64,000 bases of DNA from Hoeflea ulvae (GTDB taxonomy: Bacteria; Pseudomonadota; Alphaproteobacteria; Rhizobiales; Rhizobiaceae), in assembly GCF_026619435.1 (NCBI RefSeq), contig NZ_JAOVZQ010000001.1, positions 1,247,501 to 1,311,500 on the forward strand, written 5' to 3'. The notes under the pieces are model-generated. The model was not told where the DNA came from. It did no database searches and was given only the letters and a program-made list of their open reading frames with translations. Of this stretch, positions 10,777 to 19,357 are shown in pieces. The translations under genes and the position numbers were made by a program. Each line of letters opens with the position of its first letter. Positions within the stretch are counted from its first letter, which is position 1.

Positions 10777-10792
10777 ATCTAATCGATTAGAT
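10777..10792. promoter_or_regulatory. 16-bp palindrome upstream of zwf, candidate operator
   Basis: ATCTAATCGATTAGAT is a perfect palindrome with a central CG, 38 bases before the zwf start codon. The even-length design with central CG is typical of LacI-family operators. Which regulator binds is unknown; a sugar-responsive repressor such as AglR is only a guess. Confidence 0.5.
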
Positions 10793-11357
10793 AAAGCTAG
10801 AGCAGCATGCGATTAATCAGGCGCATTCTGTTGGCTCAAACCTGCCGAACCACGAAAAGGGTGCCAGACCCTTGCGTTGCGATGATGGTGTTCCGGCACG
10901 CACACCGGCCTCGGGGCCGGCGGCGGTGTGTGAAAAAGACCTGTTGAGATGACGCCCGAATCTGGCAAACTGGGCGCAACGGCAATTGGGCAGCATGATG
11001 GTCTGCCACAGGCGCATCACGGCACCGGCGGCTCGCCCCGTTGCAGCCGCATCGCCTCCGGCACGCCGGCGCTGTCCTGACTTTTGGACACGACACGGGA
11101 CTGTTAGCAAAGTGTTAACAACCTTAACACGTTGTCATCAGGCATTCAGTGGATGGCGCCGCCTCGACATGGAAATCGGGGTAGCAATCCCCTAAACCAA
11201 AACCCTGGGCTGTTTTCCAGAAACAGAAGCCTGGGCATCCTGCTGTGATAGTGCGCGCAGGCCGTCACGGCTGTCAGTCGGCCTGAATCATAGTCTTGAA
11301 AACGCTCAGATCTACCGCGAGATGGATCGAGGTCCGCATGGACAGGGAAGCACACTG
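10793..11357. other. Intergenic region between zwf and the HTH gene
   Basis: About 565 bases between two divergent genes. Apart from the zwf upstream palindrome I see a 7-bp inverted repeat (11112-11118 with 11124-11130, centred on CAACC) and a short GGGG/CCCC hairpin near 11177-11192. Frames on both strands have poor codon character and no recognisable protein. Confidence 0.4.
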
Positions 11358-11910
11358 ATGAAGACTTATGAATTCAGCATCATCGCTTCCGGGCTCGATC
11401 CTCAGGCGCGCGATTTCCAGTCCCGCTTCCGCAAGGGCGGTTGCAAGGATGCCAGGGTCTCGTTCCAGAAAGGCTGCATCATCCTGGCCTTTGCCAGTGC
11501 AGGCCGAGAGCTTTGACCAGGCGGTTGCCTCCGCGATTGACAATGTCCTGGGCGTCGGCGCCGATCTCGTCCGGGTCGAGCCGGACCCGCTGGTCAGCCT
11601 GTCGGACATCGCCGCGCGCGTCGGTGTCTCCGGGGCCGCCGTCTCGCTCTATGCAAAGGGCAAGCGCGGCGCGAGATTTCCCGCCCCGGTCGCCAAGATC
11701 ACCGATGACCGCACTCTCTGGCTCTGGCCGCCGGTGGCCCGCTGGTTCTACGCGCGCAGGCAAATGTCAGAGGACGCCCTGATCGAGGCGCTCGTCGTCA
11801 AGGAGGCCAATGACGCCATCGCCTCGGGCGAACTGGCCATGGCCCAGCGCTTGAAGCAATGCGCCCAGGCCGGTCTGCAGCCTGATTCGGGCGACTGGGC
11901 CGACTCGTAA
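11358..11910 (+). pseudogene. HTH DNA-binding protein, interrupted by a one-base frameshift
   Basis: The N-terminal part starts at ATG 11358 (MKTYEFSIIASGLDPQ, with AGGGAAG upstream) and runs in one frame to a stop at 11516. The rest continues in the +1 frame from about 11505 to 11910. Removing one base in the GGCC at about 11506-11509 joins the halves into one protein of about 183 residues. It contains SLSDIAARVGVSGAAVSLYAKG, a helix-turn-helix, then FPAPVAKI and a W-rich segment LWLWPPVARWF. This layout matches small rhizobial DNA-binding proteins. Nothing is visible after the break to restart translation. It is either a recent pseudogene or a sequence error; two other genes in the window show the same kind of lesion. 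Confidence 0.65.
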
Positions 11911-12003
11911 AGCCCGGTCCGCCGCCGAAGCACTGCAGCAGCGCCCCGCACCCGGACCTGCAAGAGTGGGAGCCGGTTTACGGGAAAAACCAAGCGCTGT
12001 GCG

Positions 12004-13290
12004 TCAGAACTTGTCCCGGAGCGAAAACCAGGTCAGCGCCAGAAACAACAGCGGCGTTCTGAACCGGTCGCCGCCGGGGAAGGGGCCGACCTTGAGGTTG
12101 CGCATCACTTCGAGCTCATCCGATCCGCCATTGACGTGGTCGGCATAAAGCTTGCCGCAATAATTCGACAGCATCACCCCGTGGCCGGAAAACCCGCCGA
12201 TCGAGGTGACATTGGGCATCACCTCGCGCACGAAGGGCCGCCGAGACAGCGTGATGCCCACCGAACCGCCCCAGGAATGGGTGATCTCGACACTGTCGAG
12301 CGCCGGGTAGATCTCCGCAATCTGCCGCCTGATATGGCTGGAAATATCGGTCGGATTGTCCGAGGTATAGGCCTCGCGCCCGCCAAACAGCAGCCGCCCA
12401 TCGGCGCTCTTGCGGAAATAGCGCACCACGAAGCGCGAATCATCGACCGATTCCCCGCCCGGGATCACCGGGCTGTCGTCGCCCAGCGGCACGGTGGCGC
12501 CGATGAAGGAGCGGATCGGCATCACATGCGCGCTGGTCACCGGCTCCAGCCCGTCAATGAAGGCGTTGCACGCAACCAGCGCGCTTCCGGCAACGATGTC
12601 GCCCGCGTCGGTCTTTACCGTCACCTTTCCGCCGGCGCTGGAAATCGCCCCTGCGCGGGTGTTTTCATGCAGCCGCGCCCCGGCCTTGGATGCCGCCCGC
12701 GCCAGCCCGACCAGATATTTCAGCGGATTGATATGGCCGGTGCCCGCATCATAGGTGCCGCCATGATAGCGCGTCGAGCCGAGTTTTTGCGCCATCTCGT
12801 CCCTGTCGAGAAAGCTCAGATGCGCATAGCCATAGTCCTCGGCCATGATGCGGACGTGATCGCGGTAGTCCTTGACATAGCCCTGCTTGTGCGCCGCCGA
12901 GATCTGTCCCGGCCGGTAGTCGGCCTCGATCCCGTGCGCTGTGGCAAAATCCAGCAGATGCGCCTTGGCGCGCTCCGCCACGGCGAATTGCGCCCCGGCA
13001 TTGTCGCGGCCGAAATCGGCCTCGCTCTCTTCCACCCAGGCGCGCTGGCCGGTGCCGAGCTGGCCGCCATTGCGACCCGAAGCGCCGTCGCCAAATCGCG
13101 CGCCTTCGATCAGCACCACGTCCTTGCCGCTGGCGGCCAGGTGATGCGCCGCCTGCAGCCCGGTGAAGCCGCCGCCGATGATCACCACATCGGCGGTCGC
13201 AGGTCCTGGTAGCCCTGCATAGGCGGGACGGTCCCCGATGGTCGCTTCATAGAAGGAGATACCCGGAGAGATGGGGCTTTGGTAAGTCAT
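12004..13290 (-). CDS. puuB: FAD-dependent oxidoreductase, PuuB-like (gamma-glutamylputrescine oxidase type)
   Basis: 428 residues of the DAO family. The N-terminal FAD dinucleotide motif ADVVIIGGGFTGLQAAHHLA (about residues 33-52) is followed by the conserved DGASGRNGGQLGTGQR block, and the C-terminal part has GFSGHGVMLSNYCGKL, which closes the FAD site. In Escherichia coli PuuB oxidises gamma-glutamylputrescine to the aldehyde and hydrogen peroxide. It lies 12 bases downstream of a PuuA-like ligase gene on the same strand, which supports a polyamine role. Other amines are possible because this family is broad. Cytoplasmic, no signal peptide. Confidence 0.85.
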   Translation of the reverse strand: MTYQSPISPGISFYEATIGDRPAYAGLPGPATADVVIIGGGFTGLQAAHHLAASGKDVVLIEGARFGDGASGRNGGQLGTGQRAWVEESEADFGRDNAGAQFAVAERAKAHLLDFATAHGIEADYRPGQISAAHKQGYVKDYRDHVRIMAEDYGYAHLSFLDRDEMAQKLGSTRYHGGTYDAGTGHINPLKYLVGLARAASKAGARLHENTRAGAISSAGGKVTVKTDAGDIVAGSALVACNAFIDGLEPVTSAHVMPIRSFIGATVPLGDDSPVIPGGESVDDSRFVVRYFRKSADGRLLFGGREAYTSDNPTDISSHIRRQIAEIYPALDSVEITHSWGGSVGITLSRRPFVREVMPNVTSIGGFSGHGVMLSNYCGKLYADHVNGGSDELEVMRNLKVGPFPGGDRFRTPLLFLALTWFSLRDKF

Positions 13291-13302
13291 GGATTACAAT
13301 TC

Positions 13303-14736
13303 TCAAACGTTAAGCAGCAGGAATTCGCGTTCCCACGGGCTGATCACCTGCATGAAGGTCTCGAATTCGCCGCGCTTGACCCCGACATAGGTGTTGATGA
13401 ATTCCTGCCCGAACATCTCGGCAAATGCCGGTTCGCCTTCCAGCAGCGACAGCGCCTCCAGCAATCCACGCGGCAGGTCCACCGAGCCTTCGTTGACCGT
13501 CTTGTAGGCCGGGTCGCTCGGCACCAGCCCGTTGACCATGCCGAGATATCCGCAGGCCAGCGAGGCGGCCAGCGCCAGGTAGGAATTGGCATCCGACGAG
13601 GGCAGCCGGTTTTCCACCCGCCGCGCCACCGGCTCGGAATGCGGCACCCGGAACGCGGTCGTGCGGTTGTCATAGCCCCAGGCATTGTTGACCGGGCAGG
13701 CCATGTCCGGCGTCAGCCGCCGGTAGGAATTGACATAGGGCGCCATCATCACCAGCGCCCGCGGCACGTAATGCTGCATGCCGCCGATGAAGTGGAAGAA
13801 AGCTTCGCTCGGCTCGCCATCGGCCTTGGAAAACACGTTCTTGCCGGATTTGGCGTCGACCACCGACTGGTGGATATGCATCGCCGAGCCGGCATATTGC
13901 TGCATCGGCTTGGCCATGAAGGTGGCATACATGCCGTGCTTGAGCGCCGCCTCGCGGATGGTGCGCTTGAACATGAACACCTGGTCGGCCAGTTCCACCG
14001 GATCGCCGTGTCGCAGGTTGATTTCGAGCTGCGCCGGGCCTTCCTCATGGATCAGCGTGTCGATCTCCAGCCCCTGCTTGTCGGAGAAATCATAGATGTC
14101 GTCGACCAGCTCGTCGAACTCGTTCACCCCGGCGATCGAATAGGACTGCCCGCCGGTGATCGTCCGGCCGGAGCGGCCCCGCGGCGGTTTCAGCGGATAA
14201 TCCGGGTCCTCGTGCTGTGCCACCAGGTAGAATTCGATTTCCGGCGCCACCACCGGCTTCCAGCCGCGCGCGGTATAGAGCTCGACAACCTTCTTGAGCA
14301 CATTGCGCGGCGTGTAGCTGACCGGCTCGCCCTTGGTGGTAACCATGTCGCAGATCACCTGCGCCGTCGGGTCGGTTTCCCACGGCACCACCGACAGGGT
14401 CGACAGGTCCGGCACCAGCTTGAGGTCGCCATCGAGCGGATCATAGCGGAAATCTCCGGTTTCTTCCGGATACTCGCCCGAGATCGTGTGCCGGAACACC
14501 GCAGACGGCAGCGACAGCGAGGTATTGGAGGTGAATTTCGACGACGGCATCATCTTGCCGCGCGCCACGCCGGCAAAATCCGGGGTGATGCATTCGATAT
14601 CTTCAATGCCGCGCACCCGCAGCCACTCGGTGGCCTGGGTCCAGTTGGCGACGCCGCGCTTGGCGTCGAGATATTTGGGGGCCGTCGGCTGCGCCGGTTT
14701 GGCTGAAGCCGGTTTGCCGGACTTGCGGGATGCCAT
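13303..14736 (-). CDS. puuA: Glutamine synthetase family protein, PuuA-like (gamma-glutamylpolyamine synthetase)
   Basis: 477 residues. ATP-dependent ligase of the glutamine synthetase superfamily; the PuuA branch joins glutamate to putrescine. The N-terminal beta-Grasp region includes ECITPDFAGVARGKM. The catalytic part has PEIEFYLVAQHEDP (metal-binding Glu), GPAQLEINLRHGDP, and the ATP/ammonia site region GSAMHIHQSV. PHSEPVARRVENRLPS takes the place of the usual RIP-type motif near the C-terminus. A basic, proline/alanine-rich tail of about 25 residues precedes the conserved part. The function is assigned from its pairing with a PuuB-like oxidase; a role as GlnT-like glutamine synthetase for other amines cannot be excluded. 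No strong ribosome site is visible before 14736. Confidence 0.85.
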   Translation of the reverse strand: MASRKSGKPASAKPAQPTAPKYLDAKRGVANWTQATEWLRVRGIEDIECITPDFAGVARGKMMPSSKFTSNTSLSLPSAVFRHTISGEYPEETGDFRYDPLDGDLKLVPDLSTLSVVPWETDPTAQVICDMVTTKGEPVSYTPRNVLKKVVELYTARGWKPVVAPEIEFYLVAQHEDPDYPLKPPRGRSGRTITGGQSYSIAGVNEFDELVDDIYDFSDKQGLEIDTLIHEEGPAQLEINLRHGDPVELADQVFMFKRTIREAALKHGMYATFMAKPMQQYAGSAMHIHQSVVDAKSGKNVFSKADGEPSEAFFHFIGGMQHYVPRALVMMAPYVNSYRRLTPDMACPVNNAWGYDNRTTAFRVPHSEPVARRVENRLPSSDANSYLALAASLACGYLGMVNGLVPSDPAYKTVNEGSVDLPRGLLEALSLLEGEPAFAEMFGQEFINTYVGVKRGEFETFMQVISPWEREFLLLNV

Positions 14737-15053
14737 AAATCACCATGGGTTTGCTGAGAATGGTGTGATCATAAAGGTTTTTTCACGCTGCGCCAGCCAC
14801 ACCGTGCGCGCTGTGCTGCACTGCACCTCTTGGCCGCCGGCCGGCCGCATGCCTGGTGCCCGGGCAGATTGCCCGACATCTGCACTGTAAAAACTTACCG
14901 GCGACTATTCAGGGGGCGTTAACCATCGGGTGCCATCATCTTCGTCAAGAGGGGAGACAAGCGCGAGGCGAAAGCCTGGCGCCTTGCATGATGCATCCCT
15001 TGCCTCTGCGGATCTTCCCGCATGTCAGACCATCCACCCCCGGGGACTGCATC
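14737..15053. other. Divergent intergenic region
   Basis: 317 bases between the divergent puuA-like gene and the chemotaxis receptor gene. It must hold both promoters. I see no clear palindrome, terminator or small gene. Confidence 0.4.
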
Positions 15054-17586
15054 ATGAACATCGACAAGCTGCTCGCAGGCTTTTCCATCCAGACCAAGGT
15101 CGTGGTTCTGGTCATCCCGCTGCTTGCGGGCATTGCGGGCCTGGCCGCGATCAATCTCTACACCGGCTCGCTTTTGGGCGGACGGCTGATCGGCACCAGC
15201 GCCAGCATCGAAACGCTCAGCGGCTTCAAGCAGGCCTATGCCGGCATGAACGAATTTTTGCAGCTCGCCACCCCGGAAAAGCGCGACGAGGTCATCGTCG
15301 ATCTCGATGCCCAGGTGGCCAAATTCGAAAACCTGCTGGCGCTCGCCGACAATGAGGCCGAAGCCGGCGCGCTGGAGCGGGCCCGCTCGGTTGCGGTCAG
15401 CCTGCGCGCGCGCACCACCGAATTGTGGGACGTGCATGGCGAGGAGGCCGCCGCCCGGGCCAGCATTTCCGAGATCCTGCAGATCCTGACCGATGCCAAG
15501 AACCGCACCAATCAGAGGGCCGAGCAGGTCTCGGCCGGCATCGCCGAAGATGAAAAGGGCGCCAAGGACCTGCTCTACGCCGCCGAAAAGCTCACCGAGG
15601 GCTCCGACGCGATTGCCAACATCGTCACCACCATCATGCGCGCCGCGACTCCGCAGGAGGCCATCGGGGTCGCCGAAGGACACAAGAAGCGGATCCAGCG
15701 CATGCTGACGCTTCTGATCCCGGCCATCCCGCAGGACCGGGTCGAGATCCGCGAGGCAATCACCACCAATCTCAAGGGCATTCTCGAGGTGATCAAGCTC
15801 GACACTGCCGGCCAGCCGCAGCTTGCCGAGCTGCAGGGCTATGCCAATGGCCTGCGCCCGCATGGCTACGCCTTGCAAAGCGTCAGCGGCGAGGTGGCCC
15901 GCAGCGGCATCCTGCGTTTTTCCGAACTCGACGAGATGATCATCAAGGGCCGGTCGATGGTCGCCCAGTCGAGCTCGTTCATCAAGCATGGCGGTGAGCT
16001 CGAAGTCGCCATCGTCCGCTTCCTCGGCGAACCGACCCGGGAGCGCGCCAAGCAGCTCGCCACCAAGCTGCAGAAGATCGAGCAGGACATCCAGCTGATC
16101 CGGCTTGCCGAGGGCGGCGACGAGCTGCTCGAAGCCTTCGGCGCCGGCACGCTCGACCAGATCCGGGTGCTGTTGCCGCTCAGCCGGCAGCTCATCGACA
16201 AGGTCGCGGCGCGACAGGCCGCCTTCGACGAGGCCTCGGCGCAGATCAACGATGCCTGGAGCAGCATCATCGTCTTTGCCGACAGCCAGCAGCAGGGCGC
16301 CACCGTCACCCGGCAGCGCGCCACCGGCATCAGCGTCGGCGCCGCCATCGGCGCGGCCATCTTCGCCCTGTTGGCCGCAACCGTGCTGATCGCCGCATTG
16401 CGCGGGCCGATCCGCCGTCTGGTCGCGGCCATGCGTGATGTCGCCGCCGGCAATCTCGATGTCGACATTGCCGACAATTCCCGTGCCGACGAGATCGGCG
16501 AGATGGCCCGTGCGCTTGATGTCTTCAAGCACAATGCCATCGACAAGATCCGGGTCGAGGACGAAAGCGCCCGCACCCGCGACATGGCCGCCCAGTGCGC
16601 GGGCCCAGTCCGATGCCGAGAAGGTCCAGGCCAATGAGGAGCTCGGCTTTGCCGTCCGTTCGCTCGGCGGCGCGCTGCGCAATCTCGCCCAGGGCGATCT
16701 CGTCGCCAGCATCGACACCCCCTTTGCCGAAGGGCTCGACAGCCTGCGCATCGATTTCAATGAATCGGTCGATCGCATGCGCGAGGTGATGCAATATATC
16801 CGCGACAATGCCGGTTCGATCAGCGCCAATTCCGGCCAGCTCCGGTCCGCCGCCGACGATCTCGCCCGCCGCACCGCCCAGCAGGCCGCCTCGCTGGAAG
16901 AGACCGCCGCCGCCGTCAACCAGATCTCCGCCACTGTGCGCTCCTCCACCGGCCGGGCCTCGGACACCGACAAGCTCGCCGGAGAAACAGCCTGCGACGC
17001 CCGCGCCTCGGGCGAGGTGGTCACCCGCGCTGTCGACGCCATGAGCCGCATCGAGGAGGCCGCCGGCAAGATCGGCCGCATCATCGGCGTCATCGACGAG
17101 ATCGCCTTCCAGACCAACCTTCTGGCGCTCAATGCCGGTGTCGAGGCAGCACGCGCCGGCGAGGCGGGCCGCGGCTTTGCCGTCGTCGCCCAGGAAGTGC
17201 GCGAACTCGCGGGCCGCTCCGCCACCGCCGCCAAGGAGATCAAGCAGCTGATCGTCCGGTCCGGCGAGGAAGTCCGCTCCGGCGTCAGCCTGGTCGGCGA
17301 AACCGGCGAGGCGATTTCGCGGATCATCACCCGCGTCGAGGAAATCTCCGAAAATGTCGGCGCCATGGCCGCCGCCAGCCATGAACAGGCCGCCGGCCTC
17401 GCCGAGGTCAACACCGCCGTCACCCAGATGGACCAGATGACCCAGCAGAACGCGGCCATGGTCGAACAGACCACCGCCGCCAGCCACTCCCTGGCCCAGG
17501 AAGCCACCGACCTCAGCCGCCTCGTCGCCAATTTCCGCGTCGACCTCGAAGAGCACCACCACCCCGACCAGACCCGCGCCGCCTGA
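15054..17586 (+). pseudogene. Methyl-accepting chemotaxis protein, interrupted by a one-base frameshift
   Basis: A chemoreceptor that would signal through CheA/CheW. The start MNIDKLLAGFSIQTK at 15054 is followed by a first membrane helix (about residues 20-40), a long helical sensory region of about 390 residues, a second helix (about 430-455), a HAMP domain ([33 protein letters not shown]) and the cytoplasmic signalling hairpin. The hairpin tip [20 protein letters not shown] is perfect. The reading frame breaks at the GGG around 16599-16604. The first frame stops at 16637, and the signalling half continues in the +1 frame to 17586. One base too many explains it. As written, the product would have sensor and HAMP but no signalling domain. 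Conservation on both sides suggests recent loss or a sequence error. Confidence 0.8.
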
Positions 17587-17702
17587 CCCGCGGTGCGGAC
17601 CGGCTTGCGATCACCCCCGGCCCGCGCCGCCTGCCACACGGCCAGCGGCAACGCCGATGTCCACTCGACACTCGGCACTCGGCACTCGCCGGCATCTCAC
17701 CG

Positions 17703-17849
17703 TCGTCATCCCGGTCCCCGAGCCGGGATCCAGCTGCGTCCGCTTCTGCGGACGCGGGAGAGCGTCTTGCCAAAAACCATTACGCCGCAGGAGTTTACCG
17801 GCTCGCGGACGCTTGCCGCTGGATGCCGGAGCGGTGTACGCTATGACGG
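17703..17849. repeat. Palindromic MITE-like repeat, copy 1
   Basis: About 147 bases bounded by CGTCATCCCGG-like and inverted CCGG...ATGACGG ends, with an internal perfect 8-bp hairpin (GCGTCCGC TTCT GCGGACGC) and the AT-richer stretch CCAAAAACCATTACGCCG. The core (17725-17826) differs from copy 2 at 19231 by about three substitutions and one insertion. Both copies are in the same orientation and flank the IS110 element. It is non-coding. Confidence 0.8.
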
Positions 17850-17942
17850 ATGGCGAGGCCTGAAATTGTGCGGCTTGCTGGCGTCCGATCTCCCCCCTTG
17901 CGGGGGAGATGTCACGAAGTGACAGAGCATCTGTGTTTGCTG

Positions 17943-18914
17943 TCAAGGCGGAGTTGGTGTCCAGAGTCGGTTCTGGGCGAGCAGGCAATTGGCCAGGACG
18001 ACGAGCTTGCGCATGATGGCGACAAGGATGACCTTGGGTGGTTTGCCTTCAGCCTGGAGCGTCTTGGCAAAGGCGGCAAGCGCCGGATTGTAGCGCCGTG
18101 CCGACAGGGCGGCCATGTAGAGCGCGCGCCGCGGGGCGCGCCTTCCCGCTCGAATGGAGCGCCGGCCATGCCTTTCGCCGCTGTCGTCGGCGATCGGGGC
18201 AACGCCCGCCAGCATCGCCGCCTGCTTGCCGGTGCAGGAGCCGAGTTCGTCCATTCCGGCGATCAGGGCGCTGGCGGTGATGCGGCCGATGCCGGGAACA
18301 GAGGTCAGGATCTCGGCCTTGCGGCAAAGATCCGGCTGGGCGGCGATACGGCGTTCGATTTCGGAATCCAGCCGTTCGACATGCCGCTCCAGCACCCCGA
18401 TGAGCCGGCAAAGCTCTGCCCGCAGAAAGGCGACATCGGCCGCCTTGCAACGGTTCTTCAGCGCCGTGAGCTCGCCTTGGGCGCCCGACCTTGCATTGAC
18501 CAGCTCCCGCAGGGCCTCGATGTCCGGGCTTGGAGGCGCACTCGGCTGCGGCCGAAGTGCAGCAGCCAGCAGCGCCAGCATGCGGGCATCGAGCCGATCG
18601 GTCTTGGCCAGATAGCCGTAGCAGCCTGCAAACTGCCGGGCGCGCCACGGATCGACGATCGCCACAGCAAAACCATCTCCACTGAGCGAGCGGTGAGCGG
18701 GACGATGGAACTTGCCGGTCGCCTCCATGATGATGCGATCGGGCCGCAGTCTGGTCAGCATCCGCTTGAACTGGCGGATGCCAGCCTTGTCGTTGCCGAA
18801 CCGCCGGCTTTCAGCCTGCGGAAGGACATGAATGTCGAGCCACTCTTTACAGACGTCCACACCGACATAAACTGCGGACGTCGCGTCTTGTTCGAACGAT
18901 ACCTTGCCTTGCAT
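17943..18914 (-). CDS. IS110-family transposase
   Basis: 323 residues, the usual length for this family. The N-terminal DEDD (RuvC-like) domain shows VYVGVDVCKEWLDIHV with the first Asp, IIMEATGKFHRPAHR with Glu, and LAKTDRLDARMLA with the later acidic pair. The C-terminal Tnp_20 domain has LTSVPGIGRITASALIAGMDELG, KQAAMLAGVAPIADDSGER and the catalytic serine region. The ATG at 18914 (MQGKVSFEQ) is chosen because family homology begins there and GGGAG stands about 10 bases upstream; the in-frame extension to 19118 would run through the non-coding end and beyond the proposed element. All catalytic motifs look intact, so it may be active. Recombinases of this family are directed by a bridge RNA from the non-coding end. 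Confidence 0.9.
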   Translation of the reverse strand: MQGKVSFEQDATSAVYVGVDVCKEWLDIHVLPQAESRRFGNDKAGIRQFKRMLTRLRPDRIIMEATGKFHRPAHRSLSGDGFAVAIVDPWRARQFAGCYGYLAKTDRLDARMLALLAAALRPQPSAPPSPDIEALRELVNARSGAQGELTALKNRCKAADVAFLRAELCRLIGVLERHVERLDSEIERRIAAQPDLCRKAEILTSVPGIGRITASALIAGMDELGSCTGKQAAMLAGVAPIADDSGERHGRRSIRAGRRAPRRALYMAALSARRYNPALAAFAKTLQAEGKPPKVILVAIMRKLVVLANCLLAQNRLWTPTPP

Positions 18915-19086
18915 GCGGGACTTGCTCCCCATCATCTGTTCAGGACAAACGTGAAGACGGACGGACCAAGCTCTGTCTCGGTTCAAACCAAGGGGGGAAC
19001 GGTCCCGCCCGCCAGATCCCCCGGAGGTGGCCACCTCCGGGGGATCACGCCAAAACAATACCATCAAGGCGCGGGTCGAACATACA
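18915..19086 (-). ncRNA. Candidate IS110 bridge RNA region (non-coding left end)
   Basis: About 170 non-coding bases lie between the transposase start and the proposed element end. This matches the place and size of the bridge RNA in IS110-group elements such as IS621. It contains a 32-bp perfect palindrome and a stretch (18989-19004, AAGGGGGGAACGGTCC) that nearly repeats the right flank (19086-19102). A guide loop would need such similarity to the target. RNA boundaries and folding were not computed. Confidence 0.35.
19015..19046. repeat. 32-bp perfect palindrome inside the IS110 non-coding end
   Basis: Two 16-base arms meet without a spacer at 19030/19031, starting GATCCCCCGG and ending CCGGGGGATC. 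It would form a very stable hairpin in RNA or a cruciform in DNA. It may be part of the bridge RNA or a block to read-through transcription. Confidence 0.85.
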
Positions 19087-19210
19087 AGGGGGGTAACGGT
19101 CCTGCACACGCGGCCCATCCGGATAAACCGAGCCCACCCCCTTTGTAGGCTCGCGAAAATGCCGAAGTTCCGGGGATAAGAGCTATGATCGAACGCCGAT
19201 GCCTCTCAAT

Positions 19211-19357
19211 CGTCATCCCGGACCTGATCCGGGATCCAGCTGCGTCCGCTTCTGCGGACGCAGGAGAGCGTCTTGCCAAAAACCATTACGCCGCAAGAGT
19301 TTACCGGCTCGCGGACGCTCGCCCGCTGGATGCCTGGTCGGGGGCCGGCATGACGGG
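19211..19357. repeat. Palindromic MITE-like repeat, copy 2
   Basis: Direct copy of the repeat at 17703-17849, about 1.5 kb downstream on the other side of the IS110 element. It has the same internal GCGTCCGC/GCGGACGC hairpin, and its ends CGTCATCCCGG and CCGGCATGACGG form imperfect terminal inverted repeats. Confidence 0.8.

Larger units (their letters stand above)
17926..19088 (-). mobile_element. IS110-family insertion sequence
   Basis: About 1.16 kb, transposase on the minus strand. The proposed ends rest on the flanks: left flank CGGGGGAGATGTCACGAAG then TGACAG|AG, right flank AG|GGGGGTAACGGTCC. Joined, these give a GACAGAGGGGGGT-type sequence like a repeat common in rhizobial intergenic DNA, so the element appears to have entered such a repeat with an AG core and without terminal inverted repeats, as IS110 elements do. 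Only about 15 bases lie beyond the transposase stop, against about 170 non-coding bases upstream of its start, the arrangement expected for the IS110 group. Confidence 0.6.

Noticed and set aside
10817..11110. Open frame of 97 codons upstream of zwf
   Set aside because: No ribosome site, product cysteine/arginine-rich without pattern, competing frames of similar size.
14919..17678. A 919-codon open frame on the minus strand
   Set aside because: Complement of the chemoreceptor gene; serine/arginine-rich low-complexity product. Its openness only reflects codon bias of the real gene.
18915..19118. 68-residue N-terminal extension of the IS110 transposase
   Set aside because: It has no family homology, crosses the 32-bp palindrome and passes the proposed element end; the internal ATG at 18914 fits the family start.
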